Assembly (NCBI GenBank): GCA_963702565.1 | Contig: CAVPDE010000016.1 | Span: 186,001 to 250,000, forward strand | DNA: 64,000 nucleotides | Source: CAVPDE01 sp963702565 | GTDB taxonomy: Bacteria; Desulfobacterota; DSM-4660; Desulfatiglandales; HGW-15 | Direction of reading: 5' to 3' | In this document: one piece after another, positions 49,587 to 58,276 of the stretch | Numbering within the stretch: the stretch's first letter is position 1 | Layout: the number at the start of each line of letters is the position of its first letter | Program-made: the position numbers and the translations under genes | Notes under the pieces: model-generated | Databases searched by the model: none | What the model was told of the DNA's origin: nothing | The model's input: only the letters and a program-made list of their open reading frames with translations

Positions 49587-50972
49587 ATGTCTGAAGCGAG
49601 TTACGATGTGATGGTGTTGGGAGGAGGCGCCGGCGGCGTGCCGGCATCCATTCGGGCCGCACAGCTCGGCGGCCGGGTCGCCATTGTCGAGAGTGATCAG
49701 CTCGGCGGTCTTTGCATGAACCGGGCTTGCGTGCCCTTCGGCCACATGATGGCGGCTTCCAACATCCTCGGAAGCCTTACCCTGGCCAAGGAGATGGGGC
49801 TTGGCTTTTCAGACGTGAAGAAAGATTTCACGGCCCTCATGAAAAGACAGAATGAACTCATCTCCTTCATGAGGCAAGGCGTCAAGAGCCAGCTCAACAA
49901 GAAAAAAGTGGAGATCCTTCAGGGAAAAGGAAAGATCATCGGGAAAGGAAAACTGGAGGTGAACGGCAAAACCTATGCTTACAAGAATCTGATTCTTGCC
50001 TCTGGAGCGAAGTGGGTGAAGCCTGATTTCCCGGGGAGTGATGCAGAAGGCGTTATCACGACGGATGAACTCCTCGCAAGAGAGAAACTTCCGAAGAAAA
50101 TCCTTCTGTACGGCAACAGTCCGCATCTGATTTCCATCGCCCAATTTCTTCACCGCTATGGTTCCGCGGTCACACTGGCTGTGCAAGACAAGGATCTTCT
50201 TTCTGCTGAAAGCAAAGTGATCCGTTCCCGGCTTGCCGCAGCCCTCAAGAACCAGGGAATCACGGTGTGGACCGGCGCTGAAATGGCGGGAGTGAAAAAA
50301 GAAAAGTATGGGCTTCACTGCTCCCTCAAGGTCAAGGACCGGCAGGAGGCTCTCGTGGTGGAGTCTGTCCTGAGTCTCCGACGGGGAGCGGCTCTCGCGG
50401 ATCTGGGGCTCGAAAGTGTGGGCTACAGCACGCCCGGCGACTATATCGCCGTGAACAATAAGATGGAAACGGGGCTTGACGGCATCTACGCGATCGGCGA
50501 CGTCTCATCCCCGGAGAACAGGCATTACAGTCATCAGTCTTCGAGCGGCGGCATTGTGGCCGCTGAAAACGCCATGGGTCTCAAGAGCACCTACGATTCC
50601 AAGAACCTCTGCCGGATCCTCTTCACGCGGCCCCAGGTCGCCTGCGTAGGTCTCACAGGCAAGGAAGCCAAAGAGGCAGGCTATGACGTGGTTGAAGGCG
50701 CCGCGCCACTGTCCATGAATCCCATGGGCATGATCCTGACCCAGACCGAAGGCATCGTCGAGGTGGTGGCGGACAAGAAATACGGCGAAGTGCTGGGGAT
50801 CCACTTTATCGGCGAAGGAGCCTCGGAGATGGCGGGAGTAGGAGTGTTTACACTCCAGATGGAAGCCACTCTGGAAGACGTTGCCAGGGCAGCCTTTCCC
50901 CATCCGACCCTGAATGAATCGCTAGCAGACGCGGCAAGAGAATGTCTGGGAAGGTCCATTTTCCTTCCCTGA
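49587..50972 (+). CDS. Dihydrolipoamide dehydrogenase-like flavoprotein (E3)
   Basis: The 461-aa protein has the FAD motif VMVLGGGAGGVPASIRAA and the redox disulfide in GGLCMNRACVPFGHMM (CxxxxC kept). The NAD-binding fold is unusual (LLYGNSPHLISIAQFLHRYG). It also has the second FAD motif GIYAIGDVSSP and the interface HPTLNESLADAARE with His and Glu. The usual PSK after the second Cys is replaced by PFG. It reoxidises E2 dihydrolipoamide with NAD+. GGAGGAGCAG precedes the ATG. It ends the operon. Confidence 0.87.
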   Translation: MSEASYDVMVLGGGAGGVPASIRAAQLGGRVAIVESDQLGGLCMNRACVPFGHMMAASNILGSLTLAKEMGLGFSDVKKDFTALMKRQNELISFMRQGVKSQLNKKKVEILQGKGKIIGKGKLEVNGKTYAYKNLILASGAKWVKPDFPGSDAEGVITTDELLAREKLPKKILLYGNSPHLISIAQFLHRYGSAVTLAVQDKDLLSAESKVIRSRLAAALKNQGITVWTGAEMAGVKKEKYGLHCSLKVKDRQEALVVESVLSLRRGAALADLGLESVGYSTPGDYIAVNNKMETGLDGIYAIGDVSSPENRHYSHQSSSGGIVAAENAMGLKSTYDSKNLCRILFTRPQVACVGLTGKEAKEAGYDVVEGAAPLSMNPMGMILTQTEGIVEVVADKKYGEVLGIHFIGEGASEMAGVGVFTLQMEATLEDVARAAFPHPTLNESLADAARECLGRSIFLP

Positions 50973-50976
50973 CCTA

Positions 50977-51041
50977 ACCATGCCCTCCCCCACTGCCGGT
51001 CCATTCCCCCCTGCTACTTTGGGCCGGCGGCACAAAAGCCC
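50977..51041 (+). repeat. Post-lipB-type repeat element, copy C (diverged)
   Basis: CCCACTGCCGGTCCATTCCC is followed by CCCTGCTACTTTGGGCCGGC and GGCACAAAAGCCCCC. It resembles the elements after lipB at 26230 and 28041 and leads into a strong terminator. Confidence 0.45.
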
Positions 51042-51080
51042 CCATTCCCCTCAACTCAAGAGGGGAATGGGGGCTTTTTA
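51034..51080 (+). terminator. Strong intrinsic terminator after the E3 gene
   Basis: AAAGCCCCCATTCCCCT and AGGGGAATGGGGGCTTT form a 17-bp stem followed by TT. It closes the dehydrogenase operon. Confidence 0.88.
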
Positions 51081-51171
51081 TTCGCGCAGATTCAGCGTGC
51101 ATCAAGGGAGGGAGGCCGGCCTATCTAGAACGAATCGCAAACTCGTGTAGCCATGGCGACGCAAGCCGCCC

Positions 51172-51498
51172 CTATTCCATGCTCAGTTTCTTGTCCATCT
51201 TGTTGAGGTCCATTTCTTTCTGACCTCCTTTGTCAAACTTCAAGACGACGTTTCTGAAATCCTTCTGATCAATCTTCTCCTTGACCCATTTGCTCCATTC
51301 CCCTCGGTGAGAATCAAGAATCGCCTTGAAATCTTTTGAGGAGTCAAAGCGTGACAGGACCTCGTCTTCAATCCAGACACAGTAGTTGCATTTCTTTTGC
51401 TCTCCTTCTGAGACAACAAAGAAATACTGGAAATGCTTGCTGCCCGGTTTAAGTCCCTCCTTAACTCTGAGGCTCTTGTAAGACCATTCATTTTCCAT
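51172..51498 (-). CDS. Small hypothetical protein
   Basis: The 108-aa protein is Lys/Asp-rich, has no membrane segment, and includes a single CNYC motif (EQKKCNYCVWIEDEVL). I do not recognise the family. Its base composition is lower in GC than the neighbours, which suggests transfer. AAGGAGGAAAAAATGG precedes the ATG, a strong ribosome site supporting a real gene. It is on the opposite strand to both neighbours, so it is transcribed alone. CNYC could bind metal, but one pair is weak evidence. Confidence 0.6.
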   Translation of the reverse strand: MENEWSYKSLRVKEGLKPGSKHFQYFFVVSEGEQKKCNYCVWIEDEVLSRFDSSKDFKAILDSHRGEWSKWVKEKIDQKDFRNVVLKFDKGGQKEMDLNKMDKKLSME

Positions 51499-51824
51499 TT
51501 TTTCCTCCTTCTTGAACTAGGCTAAGATCCTAACCTTTTCTGGTTGTCATGGGGATAAGAGTCACTTTCAGTGAGACGGATAGTAGGGGATTCCGCCCTT
51601 GTGTGTCAAGGGTATGCAAAGCGGAAGCGATACCGCATAGATGCTGGGGTGGGGAAAGGAGACCTGCCTGCATCCTCGCTAGCTTGATGAAAGCACTAAA
51701 GCCTCAGCGGCGATATTCCCTTGACAGGGACAGGAGATTCGCTTTACTTCTTTCAAAACGCTTTATCCCTGTGTTGCTGCCATCTGCTTAAAGGCTCTGC
51801 ACATAAGGAAAGGGAGACTGAGTA
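51499..51824. other. 326-bp intergenic region before the thiolase gene
   Basis: No convincing gene or strong hairpin is visible. AAGGAAAGGGAGAC immediately before 51825 is the thiolase ribosome site. Confidence 0.4.
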
Positions 51825-53099
51825 ATGGAGAACGTTGTTATTGTCAGCGGGATTAGAACACCTATTGGAGCCTATGGAGGAGCCCTCCGCGACGTACCCG
51901 TTTATAGATTGGGCAGCACCGTATTAAATGAGGCGGTGAAAAGAGCCGGATTCGATCCAGTCCAAGTCGATGATGTCATCATGGGCCAGTCCTATCAAAA
52001 TGGGGAATGCGCTAACGGGGCTCGGATGGCGTTGCTGGACGCGGGATGGCCGGACACGGTGCCCGGGGTCACCCTGGATCGGAGATGTTGTTCCGGCTTG
52101 GATGCAGTGTTTTTCGGCGTGATGAAAATCCAGACGGGAAATGCAGGGATCATTGTTGCAGGTGGCATGGACAGCATGAGTCAGGCGGAGTTGTATTTCC
52201 CGGGTGACATAAAATGGGGTTTGGGGGGAAAGCGACACGAAAAATGGGGGTTTATGCCAAAGGGGCACGGGGCGCTTGCCATGTGGGGGATTCCCCTCTA
52301 CGACAGAATACAGCGTGCCAGGGTTATGTCCCAGCCGGTTCATCGTTACGGGGAGCTGAATTCTATGATGACCTGGGCTGAAACTGCGGCAAAGAAAGAA
52401 AAGATCACTCGTCAAGAGGCTGATGCATGGGCCCTGCGAAGCCATCAGAGAGCGGTTGCTGCCATGGATTCCGGGAAATTCCAAGAGGAGATTGTCCCTG
52501 TTTCTGTTCCACAGCCCAAAGGGGCCCCGCTGCTTTTCGATAAAGACGAGACACCACGGCGGGACTCAACGCTGGACCAGCTTGGTAGATTACCTCCTGT
52601 TTATCCTGACGGGATATGCACTGCAGGAAACTCCTCCACCGAGAATGACGGTGCGGCGGCGATCGTGCTGATGTCCGAAAGAAAGGCCGCCGAGCTGCGC
52701 ATAGAGCCCATAGCTTATTTTAGAGCATGCGCTCTTGCCGGCTCAGACCCGACTCTCACGTATCCTGCGGTTCCGGCATCAGTGAACAAAGCTCTGGATA
52801 AGGTTGGGCTCGTGATGGATGATGTGGATCTCATTGAGATCCAGGAAGCCTTTGCCGTGCAAGCCCTTGCGGATGCCAGGCTGATGGGTGTTAGGGAATC
52901 CGACTTTAATCAGAAAATCAACGTGAACGGTTCAGGGATTTCCCTCGGCCATCCCATAGCCGCTACCGGTGTGATGAGACTGGTCACTTTGCTGCACGAG
53001 ATGAAAAGGAGAAATGCGCGGCACGGGTTAGAAACCATTTGCGGAGGCGGCGGCCTTGGGATTTGCGCCGTTGTTGAGAGACCTCCTGGCAGGGCATAG
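51825..53099 (+). CDS. Thiolase (acetyl-CoA acyltransferase family)
   Basis: The 424-aa protein has the nucleophilic Cys89 in RCCSGLDAV, the His of NGSGISLGHPIAATG and the second Cys in ETICGGGGLG. The usual NEAF motif reads QEAF (EIQEAFAVQAL), a change of one conserved residue that helps position the catalytic water. Thiolases cleave 3-oxoacyl-CoA or condense acetyl-CoA. It stands alone, so the pathway is not shown; benzoyl-CoA or fatty-acid beta-oxidation downstream of aromatic degradation is possible. Confidence 0.9.
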   Translation: MENVVIVSGIRTPIGAYGGALRDVPVYRLGSTVLNEAVKRAGFDPVQVDDVIMGQSYQNGECANGARMALLDAGWPDTVPGVTLDRRCCSGLDAVFFGVMKIQTGNAGIIVAGGMDSMSQAELYFPGDIKWGLGGKRHEKWGFMPKGHGALAMWGIPLYDRIQRARVMSQPVHRYGELNSMMTWAETAAKKEKITRQEADAWALRSHQRAVAAMDSGKFQEEIVPVSVPQPKGAPLLFDKDETPRRDSTLDQLGRLPPVYPDGICTAGNSSTENDGAAAIVLMSERKAAELRIEPIAYFRACALAGSDPTLTYPAVPASVNKALDKVGLVMDDVDLIEIQEAFAVQALADARLMGVRESDFNQKINVNGSGISLGHPIAATGVMRLVTLLHEMKRRNARHGLETICGGGGLGICAVVERPPGRA

Positions 53100-53218
53100 C
53101 AAAAGAGAAGGAATCGAGGATTACGAACAAAGGAGGGCCGCCGGCCTATCGGCATTCGCATGACACCAAAACGGCCCTCAACCGATGGCACAGGGAGACA
53201 CCGGCCTGCGGGCGTGCG

Positions 53219-54064
53219 TCAGCTTTTCAAATGGGCTTCCATGACGATGAAGTCCGAGGCTCCGGCTCCGAACCCGTAACCGGCCACGGCTTCGTGGATG
53301 TCGACTGCCGAGGGCGGGTACTGGATATTGACCCGTCCTGCATTCCTCTCGGCCCCAAGGTTCATGGCGAAGTCCAGGCAGGCGCCCAAGTCGCCTGCCA
53401 TCACGCCTATGTGGAGGGCTTCCTCAGGCATGAACCGGGCTCCCAGGGTGACCAAGCTGCCGGCGCCCGGCTCTATGTACACCATGCCCTGCTCAGCCAG
53501 GTACCTGCAAAGAACGGGTGTAAACTCGTAGAAGGTGCGGTTCATAACAAGGAACCCGGTCCACTTCTCCCTCAGGGGCAGCATCAGATTCACCGCCGCT
53601 TCAGGGTCTCTCACCTGCCTGAACCCGTTTCCAAGCCGGGGAGCGTTCTTCACGCAAGGCATCCGAGCCTCCTTGTAGGTGCCGGCGACCCTGAGCCCAT
53701 ACCTCTCAGCCAGCCCTTTGCTCACCAAGTTGCCCGTCCCGGTGTACATCCGCATGGTAGTCACCCCTTGCTCTCCGGCCAGCTCATGCCAGCGCTCGTA
53801 GAGGAGCTTACCCACGCCAAGGCCATGCCTCTCAGGGATCACCCGCAGAGTCTCAAGCCACGCCGAGGCGTCAGGCAGGAGGGTATACTTGCCGCAGCCG
53901 ACAATCTCGCCGTCCAACTCGGCGACGCTCCAGTCGCCGGTAGCGTCGCTGAGGAACAGGTCCCAGACATGGGGCACATATCTGAGGTCGGGGGTGGACT
54001 TGGACTCCACCCAGATCACTTTGTCCCTATCCTCGGGCCTTGCCTTCCGTAAAACGATTTTCAT
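53219..54064 (-). CDS. GNAT-family N-acetyltransferase with C-terminal extension
   Basis: The 281-aa protein has a GNAT domain in its first 150 residues. The acetyl-CoA loop is RVIPERHGLGVGKLLYERWH, and GNLVSKGLAERYGLRVAGTYKEAR is the typical end. The remaining 120 residues are a second region of unknown role (LREKWTGFLVMNRTFYEFTPVL). The ATG at 54064 after GGAGGGCG is preferred. The substrate is unknown. Confidence 0.8.
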   Translation of the reverse strand: MKIVLRKARPEDRDKVIWVESKSTPDLRYVPHVWDLFLSDATGDWSVAELDGEIVGCGKYTLLPDASAWLETLRVIPERHGLGVGKLLYERWHELAGEQGVTTMRMYTGTGNLVSKGLAERYGLRVAGTYKEARMPCVKNAPRLGNGFRQVRDPEAAVNLMLPLREKWTGFLVMNRTFYEFTPVLCRYLAEQGMVYIEPGAGSLVTLGARFMPEEALHIGVMAGDLGACLDFAMNLGAERNAGRVNIQYPPSAVDIHEAVAGYGFGAGASDFIVMEAHLKS

Positions 54065-54261
54065 GTGCAAACGCCCTCCGTTACCCTCTTCCAAGCTCGT
54101 TGATGCCTATTTACTCTTTCTCAAATGAACATGGCAAGAGACGAATGACAACTGCGATCAGGCACACCCACTCACGCGCCCCAAGTGCTGCGGGTCGGCG
54201 CTTGACATCCCATGGACAGAGGCATTACAGGATAGAGCATTATTGGAAAGAGAGAAACCGG

Positions 54262-54639
54262 ATGGACTTTGATCAAATTGCCAGGAAGATAACGACGGTG
54301 CTGTTCCTCTCTTGCCTGATGGCAGCGCCTTCCATCAAGCTCCTGCCGTTGACCCTTGCCCTCTTCCTCGTGGGCTTAGGCTGGAACTTTGCGTATGTCG
54401 CCGGCTCCACCCTGCTCGCAGACCAGCTTTCCCCAAAGGAAAGAGCCAAAACCCAGGGATTCAACGACCTGCTCCTGAACCTGGCTTCGGGCGCCAGCCA
54501 GATCGGGAGCGGGATGGTTTATGCTGTGGGCGGCTTTGGGGTCATGGCAGTGACAGCAGCGGCCATGGCGGCGGTTCCGCTGGGTTTTGCTGTATGGTGG
54601 CAGCTACGGGGCCGGCCGGTCCGACCAGATAAGGCATGA
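54262..54639 (+). pseudogene. MFS transporter, C-terminal remnant
   Basis: About 125 codons encode four hydrophobic segments with the MFS pattern FLVGLGWNFAYVAGSTLLAD and SPKERAKTQGFNDLLLNLAS. Full members have about 400 residues and 12 segments, so the N-terminal two thirds are missing. The frame continues upstream without family similarity. It is a decayed gene next to a toxin-antitoxin pair. Confidence 0.72.
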
Positions 54640-54726
54640 AAGATCGCAGAAAGGTATCCCGATCTTCACCATTCGAGCTCGTTTGATCTTTTCACAAGTT
54701 CAGCGGCACACAAGTCCTGCGGCCCC

Positions 54727-54776
54727 TTGACAGGAGCATATTCATGATGCATACTTATGCATACGATCGCGCATAC
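54727..54776 (+). promoter_or_regulatory. vapBC promoter with three GCATAC repeats
   Basis: TTGACA (54727-54732) and CATACT (54750-54755) are 17 bp apart. GCATAC occurs at 54749, 54759 and 54771, the first overlapping the -10. Repeats at the promoter fit autorepression by the VapBC complex. Confidence 0.65.
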
Positions 54777-54791
54777 GAACTGGAGGTTTTT

Positions 54792-55004
54792 ATGAGAACC
54801 ACTCTGAACATAGAAGAGGAACTCATCCGTAAGGCGGAAGAAATGACCGGCATTCATGAGAAAACGCATTTGGTCAAACTTGGACTTGAAGCGCTCATTG
54901 CCAGGGAAAGCAGCAAGAGGCTGGCAAAACTGGGGGGAACCGAGAGAAAGCTGAGAAGGATACCCCGTAGGCGAGCTATGGTGGGAACGAATGGTTCTCG
55001 TTGA
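54792..55004 (+). CDS. VapB-type antitoxin
   Basis: The 70-aa protein begins MRTTLNIEEELIRKAEEMTG, the ribbon-helix-helix start of the VapB/DUF2191 group. The Lys/Arg-rich C-terminus would wrap the toxin. GGAGGTTTTT precedes the ATG; an upstream in-frame ATG at 54744 lies in the promoter repeats. It overlaps the toxin gene by 14 bp. Confidence 0.88.
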   Translation: MRTTLNIEEELIRKAEEMTGIHEKTHLVKLGLEALIARESSKRLAKLGGTERKLRRIPRRRAMVGTNGSR

Positions 55005-55347
55005 CACTTCCGTATGGGTAAAACATCTCCGTGATGGAGACAGGGTCCTTGAAGGTTTGTTGGACGATGGCCATGTCCTGTGTCATCCCTTCATTGTGGG
55101 TGAACTAGCCTGCGGCAATCTCAAGAACAGGAGCGAAATCCTCGCGCTCCTCCAAGCCCTTCCTGCGGCAATTTCTGCGGAACACGGTGAGGTCCTGCGC
55201 TTCATAGAGGACAATCGCTTAATGGGGAAGGGGTTGGGCTTTGTTGATATGCATTTGCTTGCTTCCACCCTTTTGAGCGGAATCCAACTGTGGACACTCG
55301 ACAAGAAACTCCATCAAGTTGCTTCAGATATGGGATTATCTTTCTAA
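54991..55347 (+). CDS. VapC-type PIN-domain toxin
   Basis: The 118-aa protein has the PIN acidic residues Asp5 (LVDTSVW), Glu38 (GELACG), Asp86 (GFVDMHLL) and Asp104 (TLDKKL). PIN toxins cleave RNA, often tRNA or rRNA, when released from VapB. It overlaps the antitoxin gene at the start and the convergent oxidoreductase gene by 12 bp at the end. It looks complete and active. Confidence 0.9.
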   Translation: MVLVDTSVWVKHLRDGDRVLEGLLDDGHVLCHPFIVGELACGNLKNRSEILALLQALPAAISAEHGEVLRFIEDNRLMGKGLGFVDMHLLASTLLSGIQLWTLDKKLHQVASDMGLSF

Positions 55348-57105
55348 AGGCACACCGTTCTCATTCCATCCCCGCAGACGGTAGTAATCATCGATCATAT
55401 ACTGAAGCTCATCCTCACCAAGCTTCTGGCCTGATGGCAGAGCCTCCTTGTGCAATCGAGTCGGGAGTCGGTCGTGTTCCGGTTTGAGTCCTTCGCGGAT
55501 GTTGAAAGCCCTGGTCATGTCGGCGATGCGAGAAGCTACCTTTCCGAGTTCTTCTTTTGAGAAGGGTTTCCCTGTGACCAGTTGAATCACTTTTCCAAGT
55601 TCCGCCCACGGGTAGAGGTCCCGGTAGAACCGGCACAGAATCAATGCGTCAATAAGGTTGAGGCGATCTTCGTAATCTATCAACATCGCCGCCTTTCCCT
55701 TGATGGCATCAGGGGCAATGAGCCCCGACAACTCCGCTCTGAAAAAGGTCGTCCTCAGATGACAGGCTCCGCGATCCGATGTCGCATAAGCGAGGCCCAT
55801 GCCTTTCAGGGTCCTTGGGTCGTACCCTGCAGGTTCCAGGCCTTTCACATGAACGGCAATGTCTTCGAGGCCCCATACCTTCGAAGCATGCACAATCCCT
55901 TCAGCCAGGATGTCCCCAATCCCCTCGCGCCGGGTGATCTTTTGAAGAAGGTCCGCCACTCCATCCGCATCGCCGTACTGAATAGGGTGATCGATTTTCT
56001 TTCGTGTCGCCGCTTCCATCGTAAAGGCGCAAAGGTTACCCGCTGAAATCGTATCCAGGCCCAGGCGATCACAGAGATCATTGAGGTAGGCGATTTCTCC
56101 GAGATCCTCGATCATGCACAAAGCGCCGAAAGCATAGAGGGTCTCATATTCCGGGCCTTCAATGACCAGCCCTTTGTGTCGCCCGAGGGAGATGGTGGTC
56201 ATTCGGCCGCAGGCCTGGTAGCATTTGAGGCATGCGCTCGGCTTGACCTGATGGTCCTGATGCAATCGGTCGCCGGAGATTTTCTCCCAGTGATCCACCG
56301 AACCCTGAGACCAGTACTTTGAAGGCAAGGCGTTGGCTCTCTGGGTCATCTTCAAAACCATGGTCGTTCCCAGAGCCTTGTATGCTTTGGATGCGGGGTG
56401 CTCCACATTTCGCTTCGAGAATTCCCTCGAATAGGCGGCAACCCCTTCGGAATCAGCCAGGGGCCTTCTCCGATCCCCTTGGAACACGATCGCCTTCACC
56501 CGCTTCGAACCCATGACCGTGCCTACACCGGTCCTGCCCGCCGAGCGCCATTTGTCATTTTCGATGACGGCAAAACGAACCAGCTTTTCCCCTGCAGGGC
56601 CGATGACCACGGCTCCGGGCTTTCTGAATCCGGGTTTTTGAATCGAGAACCTCCTCTTCGCTTCCTCCTCCGTCTGATACGTCTCCATACCCCAGAGATC
56701 ACCGGCCTCGAAAAACCCACACCCTTCAGGATGAACCGAAAGAACGGTCGGTTTTCTTGCTTTGCCCCTGATCACCACGGCGTCGAAACCTGCAGCATCG
56801 ATAGCCTCCGGAACTTTCCCGCCCGAATAGGACTCGGAGTAGAACCCTGTCTGCGGGGACTTGGTGAACACCCCGTAACGGCTGCTGCCCCACAGGTTGC
56901 TCTGGCAAACAGGACCTGTTGCAAAAATCAGGTGGTTCTCTGCAGAAAGCGGGTCCACTCCAGGCCGGTTCTTCGTCAGGAGCAAATGCGTAGCCAGCCC
57001 CTTCCCTCCAAGTACTTGTTCACAGATTTCTTCGGGAAGCGCCTCGATCTCAAAAGATTCCTCTGTTAAGTTAACCGTCAGGATGCGTCCATAGAATCCA
57101 AGCAT
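55336..57105 (-). CDS. aor: Aldehyde:ferredoxin oxidoreductase
   Basis: The 589-aa protein begins MLGFYGRILTVNLTEESFEI, the AOR N-terminal strand. It has the tungstopterin-binding WGSSRYGVFTKSP and AGRTGVGTVMGSKRVKAI, three cluster cysteines in CLKCYQACG and a fourth Cys in LILCRFYRD. AOR enzymes carry a tungsten or molybdenum pterin and one [4Fe-4S] cluster, and oxidise aldehydes to acids with ferredoxin. The start is the ATG at 57105; the longer frame runs through an octamer repeat. Confidence 0.92.
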   Translation of the reverse strand: MLGFYGRILTVNLTEESFEIEALPEEICEQVLGGKGLATHLLLTKNRPGVDPLSAENHLIFATGPVCQSNLWGSSRYGVFTKSPQTGFYSESYSGGKVPEAIDAAGFDAVVIRGKARKPTVLSVHPEGCGFFEAGDLWGMETYQTEEEAKRRFSIQKPGFRKPGAVVIGPAGEKLVRFAVIENDKWRSAGRTGVGTVMGSKRVKAIVFQGDRRRPLADSEGVAAYSREFSKRNVEHPASKAYKALGTTMVLKMTQRANALPSKYWSQGSVDHWEKISGDRLHQDHQVKPSACLKCYQACGRMTTISLGRHKGLVIEGPEYETLYAFGALCMIEDLGEIAYLNDLCDRLGLDTISAGNLCAFTMEAATRKKIDHPIQYGDADGVADLLQKITRREGIGDILAEGIVHASKVWGLEDIAVHVKGLEPAGYDPRTLKGMGLAYATSDRGACHLRTTFFRAELSGLIAPDAIKGKAAMLIDYEDRLNLIDALILCRFYRDLYPWAELGKVIQLVTGKPFSKEELGKVASRIADMTRAFNIREGLKPEHDRLPTRLHKEALPSGQKLGEDELQYMIDDYYRLRGWNENGVPLER

Positions 57106-57131
57106 TGTATTAATCCTCGCCTCGACACATG

Positions 57132-57182
57132 AGAAGTGGAGTATTGGAGTACTGGAGTATTGGAGTATTGGAGTATTGGAGG
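57132..57182. repeat. Tandem octamer repeat GGAGTATT
   Basis: At least five near-perfect 8-bp units run from GGAGTATTGGAGTACTGGAG onward. CACTCCATCACTCC at 57219-57232 on the other side forms a complementary partner, so an imperfect hairpin is possible. It lies upstream of the aldehyde oxidoreductase gene and may vary in copy number. Confidence 0.75.
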
Positions 57183-57253
57183 AACTGCTGTTCACTCTCT
57201 TCTTCTGCATTACTCCGTCACTCCATCACTCCATTTTCAGTGGCTTTCCAACT

Positions 57254-58153
57254 TTAGGCACTTCCTCTTTTGACTTCCGTCTGCGACATTACCTCCAGGA
57301 CCTTGACCAGGGACGAGTGATCCCAGTCCAATCCACCCTGGCCGGCAACCGCATTCCACAGGTGGGAAAGCAGGGCTGTGCCGGGCAAATACATGCCCAG
57401 TTCCCTGGCAACCGCCATGATAATCTCGATGTCTTTCTTGTGAGATCTCACCTTGCCTCCAGGCTCGAAGTTTCTATCCGTCATTCTCCGGCCGTGAAGT
57501 TCGAGCACTCGGCTCTGCGCATAGCCTCCAAGAAGAGCTTTTCTGACTTTTTCAGGGTCAACGCCTGCCTTGCTGGCAAAGACCAGCGCCTCAGCCACCG
57601 CCTCGATCGTGAGTCCCACAATGATCTGATTTGCCGCTTTTGCCACCTGCCCTGCACCGTGACCGCCGATGTGTGTGACATTTTTTCCCAGTTTCTGCAA
57701 CACCGGATGCATCCGTTCGAAAACCTCCGGCTTCCCGCCCACCATGACGGTTAAGCCGCCTTCCCTGGCTCCTTCCTGTCCCCCGCTTACAGGCGCATCC
57801 AGCATTTCCATTCCGTGCTTTTGGAGGGCCTCGGCCATCCGCTTTGCCGTCAGAGGCGAAATGGTGCTCATGTCCACCAGCACAGAACCGGGCCTTCCTC
57901 CTTCAAGGATCCCGTCTTTACCAAGGATCACCTCCTCGACTTCCGAGTCTCCGGGCAGGCTCAGGAGGATCGCCTCCGCCGACGCCGCAACCTCCTTAGG
58001 CGATGAATCTCCCTTGGCCCCCAGGCCTACCACTTCATCGACGGCTTTCCGGTTGATGTCATGCACGCTCAACTCATATCCGGCTTTGAGCAGGTTCTTT
58101 GCCATGGGTGTCCCCATGAGGCCAAGTCCGATCAATCCAATTCGACGAATCAT
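57254..58153 (-). CDS. Beta-hydroxyacid dehydrogenase (3-hydroxyisobutyrate dehydrogenase family)
   Basis: The 299-aa protein has the Rossmann motif GLIGLGLMGTPMAKNLLKAG, DAPVSGGQEGA, and the catalytic Lys region GHGAGQVAKAANQIIVG. The family includes 3-hydroxyisobutyrate dehydrogenase, tartronate semialdehyde reductase and similar enzymes; the substrate is not decided. It is upstream of the aldehyde oxidoreductase gene on the same strand, so a semialdehyde link is conceivable. Confidence 0.88.
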   Translation of the reverse strand: MIRRIGLIGLGLMGTPMAKNLLKAGYELSVHDINRKAVDEVVGLGAKGDSSPKEVAASAEAILLSLPGDSEVEEVILGKDGILEGGRPGSVLVDMSTISPLTAKRMAEALQKHGMEMLDAPVSGGQEGAREGGLTVMVGGKPEVFERMHPVLQKLGKNVTHIGGHGAGQVAKAANQIIVGLTIEAVAEALVFASKAGVDPEKVRKALLGGYAQSRVLELHGRRMTDRNFEPGGKVRSHKKDIEIIMAVARELGMYLPGTALLSHLWNAVAGQGGLDWDHSSLVKVLEVMSQTEVKRGSA

Positions 58154-58218
58154 TTGTTCTTCTCCCTAGTGCCGTGCCTCAATAACCCCTTCATGAAAAG
58201 GGTACTTCATAAAGCTCC

Positions 58219-58261
58219 AAAAGAAAAGGCGCTCACCGATCCGGGGGGCGCCTTTTCTTTT
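58219..58261. terminator. Terminator after the cold-shock gene
   Basis: AAAAGAAAAGGCGC and GCGCCTTTTCTTTT are perfect 14-bp arms around a 15-nt loop, with T-runs on both strands. It lies 16 bp after the csp stop and upstream of the dehydrogenase gene. Confidence 0.82.
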
Positions 58262-58276
58262 GTCAAAAGGATTGAG

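Noticed and set aside
51130..51172. Possible GEMM (cyclic dinucleotide) riboswitch
   Set aside because: GCAAACTCG and GGCGACGCAAGCC recall the aptamer, but the required paired stems are not visible, the site lies after a terminator and no gene on that strand follows closely.
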